Assembly (NCBI GenBank): GCA_902761395.1
Contig: CACWKJ010000026.1
Coordinates: 1-16,394, forward strand
Length of the DNA stretch: 16,394 nt
Source of the DNA: an uncultured Elusimicrobium sp.
GTDB taxonomy: Bacteria > Elusimicrobiota > Endomicrobiia > Endomicrobiales > Endomicrobiaceae
Reading direction: 5' to 3'
The notes beneath the pieces are model-generated. The model was given only the letters and a program-made list of their open reading frames with translations, ran no database searches and was not told the origin of the DNA. Positions 5,821 to 14,373 of this stretch are shown here, one piece after another (within the stretch, counting starts at the first letter, position 1; each line of letters starts with the position of its first letter). Position numbers and translations under genes: made by a program.

Positions 5821-8606
5821 CCTAAACCTACAATTCCTTTTTCAAAACTGCTCGAAACACCTGAAAGTGTTAAATTGCCATCATTTATTATGTCTTGTCC
5901 AACATTACTACTAAAATTTGTCCCACTAATATTTAATGTACCTTCATTTTTAATTGCTCCATAAGCGCTATTAAATCCACTCCAATTATTAACATTTTCT
6001 ATGTTTAAAACTTTATCTTCACTTACATATATTCCTTCTAAATTATCTAAACTTATAACATCATGACCATTACCAAAAATTGTTAATTGATGTCCACCGA
6101 GATTTTCTAAATCTTCTGTAACACTTTCATCATCCGATAAAGAATAAGATCTTGTATATTTTTCTAAATTTATGATTTCTTTAAATGTTCTTTCTATACC
6201 AGTTTTTTCATAGTATAAAACACCAGATTTTAAATCGTTTTCAAAAACATATTCGTAGCCATTATAATATCCACTAGTCAATATGTTAATATTAGGTGAT
6301 ATCTCACTATTGAACAATACAATAAAATTGTTGTTACTTAAATCTACATCTATTTGTAAATTGACATTTGCTGTCGTAGTTAATGTTGATATTGTTATAT
6401 TGTCTATTGAATTGTTTAATATATTTAACGTTCCGCTGCTTAAATTTATATTTCCACTAAAAAATTTGTTTATATTTATATTTGAATTCTCTTCCATCCT
6501 AGATTGGAGTTCTAATTCTCCGCCATAAAAATTAACTACACCATCATATTTGCTCATATCTTCATTTAAAACAATTTTACCATTTGCCATTAATGTGTTT
6601 GTTGATATATTTATGTTTAAAACGCTTGCCTTCTGCATATATATTACGTCATTAAAAACAATATCCGCATTATTACTTGCCCATAAATTTATATCACCAT
6701 CATCATTTATTATTGCACAAGATTTTCCAGTACTTGATTGATTGCCTGTAAACTCTATATTTTTGGTATTTGCTATTAAATTTATGGTTCCATAATTATG
6801 TATTGCACCACCACCAATATTATTTATAAATTTAACACCATCTATAAAAGTTATTGTTCCGAAATTATAAATTGCTCCGCCGCCACTATTATCTTCAAAA
6901 AGGCTATCAGCACCTATTTCTATTGTACCGCTATTACAAATTGCTGTTCCAAATCCTCCTATACCATCAATAATAATTTGGTTCTCTCTAAAAATAGAAT
7001 GTTCACCTATTTTTATCTCACCATTTTTTGAATTGCAAATAGCTCCACCACTGGTGTAACCAGCACTGCCACTAGAATAATAGTCTTCTGAAATTATCAT
7101 ATTTTGAAGGAAATTTACTTCTTTACCTATTTCTAAATAACCATCATTGTAAATAGCACCGCCTTTTAAATTAAGAGATTGATATTTACTATATACTGTG
7201 TTATTACTAAAAATACTTTTATCTCCTATTTTTATTTCCCCCTCTGCCGAATTATAAATAGCTCCACCACAAGCTCCACCACTAAGAGAAATTTGTGCAC
7301 TATTATTTATAAATTTTCCAGTGATATTATTTATGATATGTGCATTATAAATTGCACCACCATAAGCAGAACCTTTTGTTGATTTTACATAGTTACCAAT
7401 AAAATCCCCTGTAATACTATTTATACAATACTCACCAGCTAATGAATTTTTACTATAAATAGCACCACCATAAGCATTTGAATATGAATCAACATAGTTT
7501 TCTATAAAGTTTCCTGTTATATTTTTTATATCGTGTACATTATATATTGCTCCACCATTTCCTGTGTTATTATTATTTTCGATTTTAATATAATTCCCAA
7601 TGAAATTTCCTTCAATATTTGTTATATATCCATTATTAGCTATTGCTCCACCTATAGCTTTCACATTGTCTCCTTTTGCGTAAATATAGTTCAATAAAAA
7701 ATCACCTTTTATGTTTGTTATATAAGCCATATTGTTAGTGTCGATATCTATATTCGCTATCGCTCCGCCTTCAACAATACCAGAAATACCATTTGAATGA
7801 TTTAAAAGAAAATTAGAATTAATATTTTCTATGGTTGTATAATTGAATATTGCACCTCCACTACTACGAACATTAGAACCAGAGCCGGAAGAACTAGTAT
7901 AGTTGCCAATAAAATCTCCTGTAATATCACCAATATAACTTCTAATAACACCTACACTGTTTTCCGTATTAAATATAGCACCTCCAAGTGCACGAGTAGA
8001 GCCATTTTCATAATTGTTTACAAAAATACCATCTATACTGTTAATTTTATATCTATAATTTATTATATTTCCACCATTATAAAATTGATCAATTTGAGAA
8101 TTGTGATTATTGGCAAATATTCCACTAATTGTTGTTCCTGTTGCAGAATTTAAAATTGTTCCTGCTGATGAATTATAAAAGAATTTATCGGAAATTGTTG
8201 TATTATTGGTTGTTATATTCTGACTTGTATTTATATAATTTGAATATTTTATTTTAATATCATAATTACTTGCTGTTCCACTTTGAAGAACCATATTACC
8301 ATTATTATTTTTAGCCCATTTATAATATATCGAATTACTTCCGATTCCAATATCATTGATATTTACTGTAAAATTAAATACTTCATTAATAGAATTATCT
8401 TCAAAATTTAACCAGTATTCTTTCATTGTCGGAATAGAGTCTGATGAACCTTCTTCTAATATTAAAGAAGAACTTTCAACCGTAAAAGTTTTTAAATCAT
8501 TAATTGCATCTTCTCTGTTTTCTTCAAAACTCACTCCAGTTGCAAAAAGATTTATTGATAATATCATTAAAAAAAATACACAACTAGTTACTTTATAATT
8601 GAACAT
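5391..8606 (-). CDS. Pmp-like autotransporter, signal peptide and N-terminal passenger (split gene)
   Basis: This 1071-codon frame starts behind a strong AAGGAG site five bases from the ATG. Residues 1-22 are a signal peptide (hydrophobic VFFLMILSINLFA). From about 207 to 600 there are 12 GGAI motifs (mostly GGAI[FYAHC]N) alternating with FxxN motifs (FIGN, FLLN, FINN). This is the hallmark pairing of chlamydial polymorphic membrane proteins and related beta-helix adhesins. Residues 600-930 are N-rich beta passenger, and 59-residue repeats follow until the frame breaks at the 91-bp duplication. It therefore lacks the barrel, which is encoded in the next frame (2687-5314). If joined, the protein is 1942 residues and would be a surface adhesin or shield. 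The role is inferred from architecture. As it stands the product would be trapped in the periplasm. Confidence 0.85.
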   Translation of the reverse strand: MFNYKVTSCVFFLMILSINLFATGVSFEENREDAINDLKTFTVESSSLILEEGSSDSIPTMKEYWLNFEDNSINEVFNFTVNINDIGIGSNSIYYKWAKNNNGNMVLQSGTASNYDIKIKYSNYINTSQNITTNNTTISDKFFYNSSAGTILNSATGTTISGIFANNHNSQIDQFYNGGNIINYRYKINSIDGIFVNNYENGSTRALGGAIFNTENSVGVIRSYIGDITGDFIGNYTSSSGSGSNVRSSGGAIFNYTTIENINSNFLLNHSNGISGIVEGGAIANIDIDTNNMAYITNIKGDFLLNYIYAKGDNVKAIGGAIANNGYITNIEGNFIGNYIKIENNNNTGNGGAIYNVHDIKNITGNFIENYVDSYSNAYGGAIYSKNSLAGEYCINSITGDFIGNYVKSTKGSAYGGAIYNAHIINNITGKFINNSAQISLSGGACGGAIYNSAEGEIKIGDKSIFSNNTVYSKYQSLNLKGGAIYNDGYLEIGKEVNFLQNMIISEDYYSSGSAGYTSGGAICNSKNGEIKIGEHSIFRENQIIIDGIGGFGTAICNSGTIEIGADSLFEDNSGGGAIYNFGTITFIDGVKFINNIGGGAIHNYGTINLIANTKNIEFTGNQSSTGKSCAIINDDGDINLWASNNADIVFNDVIYMQKASVLNINISTNTLMANGKIVLNEDMSKYDGVVNFYGGELELQSRMEENSNININKFFSGNINLSSGTLNILNNSIDNITISTLTTTANVNLQIDVDLSNNNFIVLFNSEISPNINILTSGYYNGYEYVFENDLKSGVLYYEKTGIERTFKEIINLEKYTRSYSLSDDESVTEDLENLGGHQLTIFGNGHDVISLDNLEGIYVSEDKVLNIENVNNWSGFNSAYGAIKNEGTLNISGTNFSSNVGQDIINDGNLTLSGVSSSFEKGIVGLGTTTISGVNVNLVNAVIEQNKIEINNNGSLIANASNIIADIENNSNLTFTQGTNNNYIFGSGTTIIDGEVINSSTIVNSIMINSNKQLITGVDAVTGNIENNGNLVLDNNGINNNFIYGTGTTTIDGSIINSSTIVNSIMMHK

Positions 8607-8611
8607 TCTTT

Positions 8612-8683
8612 CTCCTTATTTTTAAAAATCTGTTTTTTTAATCCAACAAGAGCGTACTCAATTTACCAAGTTTCAATATTATA
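8612..8683 (-). promoter_or_regulatory. Candidate autotransporter promoter (-10) and ribosome-binding site
   Basis: The 102-base gap between nadB and the autotransporter contains a perfect minus-strand TATAAT at 8683-8678 and the AAGGAG ribosome-binding site at 8617-8612. The best -35 candidates (TTATAG, TATAGT) are poor. This predicts a leader of about 65 bases. I see no terminator after nadB, so read-through from the metabolic operon is also possible. Confidence 0.4.
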
Positions 8684-8708
8684 ACCAAAATATTAAGACC
8701 ACTATAAA

Positions 8709-10268
8709 TTATTTTTTTATAATCGTATCTTTTTTGGTATGTGATTTTTTCGGATAATCGCTGTTAAAATGTGCGCCGCGACTTTCCTTTCTTGCCATGG
8801 CGGACTTTATTATAATTTCGGCAACATCTACAAGATTTTTTACTTCCAAAAGTTCCATACTGACATTAAAATCTCTGAAATGATTTTCAACTTCTTTTTT
8901 TACGATTTTCAATCTTTTTAAAGCCATTTTTAATCTTTCTTTTGTTCTTACTATACCTACATAGTTAGACATTAATCTTCTGACTTCTTCCCAATGTTGC
9001 AACATTATGGTAGGGTCACCGTTACCTGTACTTTCATTAACAAACTCTTTAACATTATCGTTAAACTTTATATTAGGTAAAAGTTCCTGCGTTTTTTTGT
9101 AAGCATAGTGAGCAAAAACAAGACCGTCAAGCAACGAGTTTGAAGCAAGCCTGTTTGCACCCTGCAACCCGTTACAAGCATTTTCGCCTATGGCAAAAAG
9201 GTTTTGTATTGATGTTTGTCCGTATTTATCTACGGCAATTCCGCCGCAACAATAATGTGCCGCCGGAACAACAGGTATCATATCTCTTGCCATATCTATT
9301 CCGTAGAACAAACATTTTTCGTATATGTTAGGGAACCTTTTTACTATAAAATCTTCCCCTCTGTGTCTTATATCAAGATAAACGAATTTATCGCCGCTTT
9401 TCTTAAGTTCGGTATCTATTGCTCTTGAAACTATATCTCTCGGAGCCAAATCTTTTAAAGGATGATACTTTTGCATAAATGCTTCACCCTTCTGATTTTT
9501 CAGTACCGCGCCTTCGCCTCTTACCGCTTCGGAAATTAAAAACGATTTTGCTACGGGATTATATAAACATGTGGGATGAAACTGTATAAATTCCATATTG
9601 GAAATGTTTGCTCCGGCTCTGTATGCCATTGCGATACCATCGCCCGTTGCAACATCCGGATTAGATGTATATAAGAAAACTTTACCTGTTCCGCCGCAAG
9701 CAAGAACAACAACTTTTGCCAAAAATATTTCCACCTTGGAATTTTTTACATCGTATACATAAGCACCGCAACATTTTTTATTTTCATCGATAATCAAATC
9801 TATTGCCATGTGATCTTCGTATATGCTTACATTGTTTGCTTTTTGTATGTTTGCAACCAACACTTTTTCTATTTCTTCACCGGTAATATCTCCGGCATGA
9901 AGAATTCTTCTTTTACTGTGTCCGCCTTCAAGACCAAGCTCGAATTCCGAACTGTTATAATCTTTTTTTGCAAACTTCATTCCCATGGAAATAAGTTCTT
10001 GTATTCTTTCCGGTGCAGACTTAACGGCTATTTCAACTATCTCTTTGTTGCAAAGTCCGTCACCCGCAACAAGAGTATCTTGTATATGAGATTCAAATGT
10101 ATCATCTTTATCGGTGACACAAGCAACTCCGCCTTGTGCTTTACCTGTGGAAGAATCAAACAACTTTTTCTTGGTAACAAGTGCAACATCGTTGGTTTTG
10201 CATGCTTTTAATGCAAAACTAAGTCCAGCTATACCGCTGCCGATAACCAAATAATCTGTTTTTATCAT
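8709..10268 (-). CDS. nadB: L-aspartate oxidase NadB
   Basis: NadB oxidises L-aspartate to iminoaspartate, the first step of de novo NAD synthesis, which NadA then condenses to quinolinate. The 519-residue length fits the family (about 530). The FAD-binding GSGIAGL is at residues 9-15. The substrate and flavin motifs of the succinate dehydrogenase/fumarate reductase flavoprotein superfamily follow: GGHSKRRILHAGD, FIQFHPTCLY, SEAVRGEGA, APRDIVSRAI and AAHYCCGGIAVD. The flavin motif GLQGANRLASNSLLDGLVFA and a helical C-terminal domain complete it. An anaerobe would probably use fumarate rather than oxygen as acceptor, but that is family knowledge. nadA and nadC are not in the window. The start overlaps the stop of the upstream HAMP-like gene (ATGA), implying translational coupling. 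Confidence 0.96.
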   Translation of the reverse strand: MIKTDYLVIGSGIAGLSFALKACKTNDVALVTKKKLFDSSTGKAQGGVACVTDKDDTFESHIQDTLVAGDGLCNKEIVEIAVKSAPERIQELISMGMKFAKKDYNSSEFELGLEGGHSKRRILHAGDITGEEIEKVLVANIQKANNVSIYEDHMAIDLIIDENKKCCGAYVYDVKNSKVEIFLAKVVVLACGGTGKVFLYTSNPDVATGDGIAMAYRAGANISNMEFIQFHPTCLYNPVAKSFLISEAVRGEGAVLKNQKGEAFMQKYHPLKDLAPRDIVSRAIDTELKKSGDKFVYLDIRHRGEDFIVKRFPNIYEKCLFYGIDMARDMIPVVPAAHYCCGGIAVDKYGQTSIQNLFAIGENACNGLQGANRLASNSLLDGLVFAHYAYKKTQELLPNIKFNDNVKEFVNESTGNGDPTIMLQHWEEVRRLMSNYVGIVRTKERLKMALKRLKIVKKEVENHFRDFNVSMELLEVKNLVDVAEIIIKSAMARKESRGAHFNSDYPKKSHTKKDTIIKK

Positions 10269-10798
10269 TTTAATTTCACTTCTGTTTTAAACCATTGTGT
10301 AAGTTCGCCAAGCAACTTTTTGGCTTTATCTTTTTCGCCTTTATCTATTGCAATTTTTATTTCATCTATTTTTTTCCTGTCTTCGGCTATTGCCGTTCTA
10401 ACATTATTAACAGTTTCGTTCATATTTTTTGCAAGTTCTATAGTTTCATCTTTTTTCCTGTGATGAATTCTCATGGTAAAATCACCGGTTTTTAATCTTG
10501 CCGTAACTTTTTCAAAGAAAAATATAGGTCCTATAAGCCTGTGAAAATAGAATATACTTTCTATTAGAACAAGAATCGTAAAAATAAGCATTGCCCAAAA
10601 AAAACCGCCCGTGTATGACCTTACAAAATTGTTGATTGCACCTGCACTGAGCTGATCCATTCCCGGGGAATTTAACAACGAATCCAAAAACATGTAATAA
10701 ATCAATATTGATGATACAATAATAACAGTTGCCAAAATTAACAAATACTTTATTTGTAATTTCGGTTTAACAAAATACTGTCTTCTTTTTATTGTCAT
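10265..10798 (-). CDS. Two-helix membrane protein with HAMP-like domain
   Basis: The 177-residue product has a basic N-terminus, a membrane helix at about 17-38, a short extracytoplasmic loop (39-65) and a second helix at 66-86. A HAMP-like linker follows (RLIGPIFFFEKVTARLKTGDF at about 87-107, then the second helix to about 138), and then a charged helical tail. HAMP domains normally pass signals from a periplasmic sensor to a kinase, cyclase or chemotaxis output, yet no output domain is present and the periplasmic loop is too small for a usual sensor. It sits between panC (19 bases upstream, GGGGG ribosome site) and nadB (4-base overlap). Its role is unknown; it may be a membrane scaffold or a partner of another signalling protein. 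Confidence 0.8.
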   Translation of the reverse strand: MTIKRRQYFVKPKLQIKYLLILATVIIVSSILIYYMFLDSLLNSPGMDQLSAGAINNFVRSYTGGFFWAMLIFTILVLIESIFYFHRLIGPIFFFEKVTARLKTGDFTMRIHHRKKDETIELAKNMNETVNNVRTAIAEDRKKIDEIKIAIDKGEKDKAKKLLGELTQWFKTEVKLK

Positions 10799-10817
10799 TT
10801 TTCCCCCAAGAAAAATT

Positions 10818-11660
10818 TTATTTTTTACAAACTATATTATCTATTAATCTTACATTTGCAACTTTAACGGCAACAGCTATAACTATCGATTTATCTTTAT
10901 CGGTTGCCGAATCCAAAGTTTCGGAATTTCTTAATTCCACATAATCTATTTTGCTTGTCGGTATAGCCAAAATATTTTTTTCAATATTCTTTTTTATATC
11001 TTTTAATTTTTTACCTTCTGCAAATTGTTTTTTTGCCAAACATAAAGATTTGTATATTCCGCAAGCATCTTGTTTTGCTTTTTCGGACAAATATGTATTT
11101 CTGCTCGACATTGCAATACCGGATTTTTCTCTTACTATAGGGCACCCTATAACTTTTATATTAAAGTTCAAATCTTTTGCCATTTGTTTAACTATTATAT
11201 ATTGCTGGTAATCTTTCAAACCGAAATATGCTTTTGTAGGCATAGCAATATTAAAAAGTTTCGATACTACCGTACAAACACCTTGAAAATGTATAGGTCT
11301 TGTAACACCGCACATTATTTTTGCCAATTTATTGTTGTATATGTATGTTGAAAAGTTGTCGTTATACAATGTTTTGTTTGTAGGTAAGAATAAAAAATCC
11401 ACTTTGTTATCTTTACATACTTTAATATCATGTTCTACAGGTCTTGGATATCTTTCGTAATCTTCGTTCGGTCCGAACTGTATAGGGTTAACATATACGG
11501 ATACAACCGTAACATCGTTTTGCGATACGGACTTTTTCATTAATGAAATGTGTCCGGCATGCAATGCTCCCATTGTAGGAACAAGACCTACTGTTTTACC
11601 TTTTTTCTTTAATGTTTCAATTGCTTTTTGTAATTCTTCGGGTTTTCTTATAATTTTCAT
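10818..11660 (-). CDS. panC: Pantothenate synthetase (pantoate-beta-alanine ligase) PanC
   Basis: PanC joins pantoate and beta-alanine using ATP, giving pantothenate, the CoA precursor. The 280-residue protein has the nucleotidyl-transferase HIGH-type motif PTMGALHAGH (28-37) and the substrate region VYVNPIQFGPNEDYERYPR. The FGLKDYQQ motif and the second nucleotide motif GIAMSSRN (KMSK-like) follow. Length matches the family (about 280). Its ATG overlaps the panB stop (ATGA, 11660-11657), so the two are translationally coupled. panD for beta-alanine is not in the window. Confidence 0.96.
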   Translation of the reverse strand: MKIIRKPEELQKAIETLKKKGKTVGLVPTMGALHAGHISLMKKSVSQNDVTVVSVYVNPIQFGPNEDYERYPRPVEHDIKVCKDNKVDFLFLPTNKTLYNDNFSTYIYNNKLAKIMCGVTRPIHFQGVCTVVSKLFNIAMPTKAYFGLKDYQQYIIVKQMAKDLNFNIKVIGCPIVREKSGIAMSSRNTYLSEKAKQDACGIYKSLCLAKKQFAEGKKLKDIKKNIEKNILAIPTSKIDYVELRNSETLDSATDKDKSIVIAVAVKVANVRLIDNIVCKK

Positions 11661-12448
11661 TTGTATGTATTTACCTCTTGCGGAAATTTTCCTTCTTTAA
11701 CTTCTTTACTGTATTGTGCTGTTGCTTCTTGTATAACTTGTGCCAAGTTTGCATATTTTTTTACAAACTTAGGTGTAAAATCCGTAAACATTCCCAACAA
11801 ATCGTCACTAACCAAAACTTGTCCGTCGCAATATCTTCCGGCTCCTATACCTATTGTGGGAATATCCAACTTTTCGGTAACCGTTTTTGCTATGGTTTCG
11901 GGAATACCTTCAAAAACTATCATAGATACACCTGCTTTTTGTAGTAACAAAGAATCTTCCAACAACTTTTTTTGAGACTGTTCATCTCTGCATTGAACTT
12001 TGTATCCGCCCATCTTTTCTATAGATTGAGGCATAAGTCCTAAATGACCTACAATTTTTATACCTTCATTTATAATAGCTTTTATTGATTCTATAATTTC
12101 CAAACCGCCTTCAAGTTTTACCATATCGGCACCGGCATCAACAAGTTTTTTTGCATTTTCCGCTGCCAATTTAGGATTATCTTCATAAGACTTGTAAGGC
12201 ATATCGGCAACAACAACAACTTTTTCTTTATTTGTTCCTCTTGCCGTAGCTTTTGTATGGTGTATCATATCATCCATTGTAACGGACAACGTATTTTCAT
12301 AACCGAGCTTTGTCATACCTACCGAGTCACCAACCAAAAACATATCCACATTTGAGTTAGACATAATTTTTGCCATAGTAGCATCGTAACATGTTACCAT
12401 TACGATTTTTTCGTTGTTTTGTTTCATCTTCAAAAATTTTTCTAACAT
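11657..12448 (-). CDS. panB: 3-methyl-2-oxobutanoate (ketopantoate) hydroxymethyltransferase PanB
   Basis: PanB transfers a one-carbon unit from 5,10-methylene-tetrahydrofolate to 2-oxoisovalerate, forming ketopantoate, the committed step to pantothenate. The 263-residue length is typical of this TIM-barrel enzyme. The motif VTCYDATMA (18-26) and the metal/substrate signature LVGDSVGMTKLGYENTL (38-54) are present. So are VKLEGG, the catalytic-Glu region VFEGIPE, and IGIGAGRYCDGQVLV followed by DDLLGM. A GGAAGGA ribosome site precedes the ATG. It starts 16 bases after the secreted hydrolase-like gene and overlaps panC. The ketopantoate reductase gene (panE or ilvC) is not seen here. Confidence 0.96.
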   Translation of the reverse strand: MLEKFLKMKQNNEKIVMVTCYDATMAKIMSNSNVDMFLVGDSVGMTKLGYENTLSVTMDDMIHHTKATARGTNKEKVVVVADMPYKSYEDNPKLAAENAKKLVDAGADMVKLEGGLEIIESIKAIINEGIKIVGHLGLMPQSIEKMGGYKVQCRDEQSQKKLLEDSLLLQKAGVSMIVFEGIPETIAKTVTEKLDIPTIGIGAGRYCDGQVLVSDDLLGMFTDFTPKFVKKYANLAQVIQEATAQYSKEVKEGKFPQEVNTYK

Positions 12449-12464
12449 ACTTTTCCTTCCGAAA

Positions 12465-13922
12465 TTAATTATTAAAAAGTTTATAATTTATATTCTCAGT
12501 ATCAAAATCAAACGGATTAAAAGCAGATGCTGCTATCAAATACCAACCTGTAGATGATGATGATGAAACCCATGCACCATTTTTGCCTCTTGGTATTTCC
12601 CATTCATTAGCAAAAGTTGTATATATTTGTTTATCCTTGGGTTTTTTGGATGTATAAGGTAAAGATTTATCTATCAAATTTAATTTATTTGAAACTTTTT
12701 CGATATTTGCCAAAGTTTCTATTGCCTGTTCTTTATATTTTTCCGATAATTCAACTCTGCCCATTTTTTTTGCATACCTTGACATAGTTTGAAGTGCCGT
12801 TGTATGAAAACCTGTTCCTTCAAACCATACCATTCTGTAATTTTTCCTTCTGCCTTGTTGGTTAGTAAAATCGTATCCCTTTATTTCGATATCATCTATT
12901 GTATCCGTAACAAGATAATTATCCTCCGCAAACTGCATCATATCATAGGGATCTATTCCCAACTCATCCAAACGTTTCGGTGAAACGGCACTGATTGCCC
13001 AAGATACAGCATCTAAAGCATCGGTTCTGTCTACTCCATGTGAGTTATAACCCATATTAAAAGTTCCTTTACTTTTATCGTAAATGAGTTTTGTAAGCCA
13101 CCTTTCAATATTTGCCATTTCTTCATCTATATCTTTTACTCCGTAGTTTACTCTGTCAAACACAGCAACAATATTTTTGTTTGAATGCTTATAAATATAT
13201 TTTAACATTCTTAAAACAGCATAATAATCTATAACATTTTCAGTGGAATAAACGGTAGACCAATCCGGAGGTTGCCACCCGTAACCCATACTGGGGCCAC
13301 CTTTTTTACCATCTGAAAAATTATAATGTTTAATTTCTCTTGCCCATTTAGCCATATATATTACAAACGGAAGAAAATCTGTTTTGCCTGTTATTGCCGT
13401 ATACTGTAACATTGCAATTGCAATCCACATGTTAGGGCCTAAATGAACTCTGTTGCCGTCTATACCATGTTTTAAGCCCCATCTTGTCCTTTGAAAGTCT
13501 GTTCTGTAAGCATTACATAATCCGATATTATCTCCCTTAGAAATAAAAAATTCTTTTTGAAAAATTCTAAATAAATTTTCCGCTTTTTTATTTTGACCGG
13601 ACAAAATATAACTAAGTGATGCTATTGAACTGTCATAAATAAATGCTTGTGCATCCAACACACCTTTTGATCCCAATATAAATTTTCCGGAAAACAAGTC
13701 GTAAGAATAATTGGATGTATCTCTGTAACTTTCAACAAGACCGTTAACGGAAGATGTTTGCCTGTCATAAAAATTTGCAGTCCTCATTTGATGTCTGTAA
13801 AAATCTTCATTTAAAGATTCAGTAGCGAATTGTTCTCTATAAGACTTATTTACAATATCAACACAATAAGCCGTTGAGGAAATAAAAAGAAGTGTTATGA
13901 TAAAAAAAATATTTTTTCTCAT
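12465..13922 (-). CDS. Secreted six-hairpin glycosidase-like protein, substrate unknown
   Basis: The 485-residue protein begins with a signal peptide (MRKNIFFIITLLFISSTAYC, cleavage near residue 20), so it acts in the periplasm or outside. The rest is a series of paired helices with aromatic and acidic loops, as in (alpha/alpha)6-barrel sugar-active enzymes. Notable segments are VLDAQAFIYDSSIASLSYIL near 90, NMWIAIAMLQY near 168, WQPPDWSTVYSTENVIDYY near 215-230, DALDAVSWAISA near 300 and VWFEGTGFHTTALQTMSRYA near 365. Asp or Glu in these loops could be catalytic, but I cannot assign a family or substrate. An in-frame TAA two codons upstream fixes the ATG at 13922, which has no clear ribosome site. 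It heads the panB-panC-HAMP-nadB run, a curious partner for vitamin genes. Confidence 0.75.
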   Translation of the reverse strand: MRKNIFFIITLLFISSTAYCVDIVNKSYREQFATESLNEDFYRHQMRTANFYDRQTSSVNGLVESYRDTSNYSYDLFSGKFILGSKGVLDAQAFIYDSSIASLSYILSGQNKKAENLFRIFQKEFFISKGDNIGLCNAYRTDFQRTRWGLKHGIDGNRVHLGPNMWIAIAMLQYTAITGKTDFLPFVIYMAKWAREIKHYNFSDGKKGGPSMGYGWQPPDWSTVYSTENVIDYYAVLRMLKYIYKHSNKNIVAVFDRVNYGVKDIDEEMANIERWLTKLIYDKSKGTFNMGYNSHGVDRTDALDAVSWAISAVSPKRLDELGIDPYDMMQFAEDNYLVTDTIDDIEIKGYDFTNQQGRRKNYRMVWFEGTGFHTTALQTMSRYAKKMGRVELSEKYKEQAIETLANIEKVSNKLNLIDKSLPYTSKKPKDKQIYTTFANEWEIPRGKNGAWVSSSSSTGWYLIAASAFNPFDFDTENINYKLFNN

Positions 13923-13927
13923 GATTT

Positions 13928-13965
13928 AAAAAAGACACCATCTCCGATAAAAAAGAGATTGTGTC
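13928..13965 (-). terminator. Rho-independent terminator or leader hairpin before the hydrolase gene
   Basis: On the minus strand a stem of 11 positions (GACACAATCTC with GAGATGGTGTC, one mismatch) around a 10-base loop is followed by TTTTTT at 13933-13928. It lies 27 bases after the stop of the Ig-like lipoprotein gene and ends only 5 bases before the ATG at 13922. It is a good terminator for the upstream envelope operon. Because a TATAAT lies just upstream (13972-13967), it may also form the very 5' end of the next transcript. Confidence 0.75.
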
Positions 13966-13966
13966 T

Positions 13967-13972
13967 ATTATA
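13967..13972 (-). promoter_or_regulatory. Candidate -10 box for the hydrolase-panBC-nadB operon
   Basis: The minus strand reads TATAAT here, in the context ATGATATAATAGAC. No convincing -35 box lies 17 bases upstream (TAGTTT-like). If used, transcription would start around 13960, at the foot of the terminator-like hairpin. Confidence 0.35.
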
Positions 13973-13992
13973 TCATTTATAAATATAAAAAA

Positions 13993-14358
13993 CTAACTTA
14001 TTGTAACATTTATTGAAAACGTTACACCCTGACAAGAAAGTGTTATTGTCCCTTCACCGATATTCTCACCGGCAGTAAATATCGTTTTCCTTGATGTTGT
14101 TGATGAAAAGGTTCCCAAGTCTTCTCCTGATTCAAGTTTGGAAACCGACCATTTTATGGGTTCATCAATATTTTCCATTTTTATGTTTCTTATAATAGCC
14201 GTTAACTCTTTAGGTTCACCTATGTGCAAGGTTAAATCTTCAGCCGGTTCTATTTGTAAAGTCATGGTATTATTTAATAACTTACCTCTTTTAGTGCAAG
14301 CACCAAAACAAGCTACTAAACAAACGAACAATAATGATAAAAACAATATTTTTTTCAT
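13993..14358 (-). CDS. Small lipoprotein with Ig-like (BIG2-type) fold
   Basis: This 121-residue protein has a lipoprotein signal with lipobox LVAC (Cys17; a second candidate is Cys21). The mature part fits a single bacterial Ig-like beta-sandwich. It has an initial MTLQIEPAEDLTLHIGEPKE strand, a WSVS core with tryptophan near residue 70, a TFSSTTSRKTIFTAGENIGEG turn, then GTITLSC and a final FSINVTIS strand. Such domains occur in surface adhesins and envelope proteins; alone they usually act as binding or structural modules. A GGAAAG ribosome site precedes the ATG, and the gene follows the DUF5683-like gene by 15 bases, so it is the last gene of that operon. Precise role unknown. Confidence 0.75.
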   Translation of the reverse strand: MKKILFLSLLFVCLVACFGACTKRGKLLNNTMTLQIEPAEDLTLHIGEPKELTAIIRNIKMENIDEPIKWSVSKLESGEDLGTFSSTTSRKTIFTAGENIGEGTITLSCQGVTFSINVTIS

Positions 14359-14373
14359 ATCTTTCTTTCCAAA

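Noticed and set aside
3753..7382. Several plus-strand open frames over the autotransporter
   Set aside because: Low-complexity shadows of the long minus-strand frames, which have a signal peptide, repeats and a barrel.
9810..10211. 133-codon plus-strand open frame
   Set aside because: Fully antisense to nadB, which is certain from its motifs.
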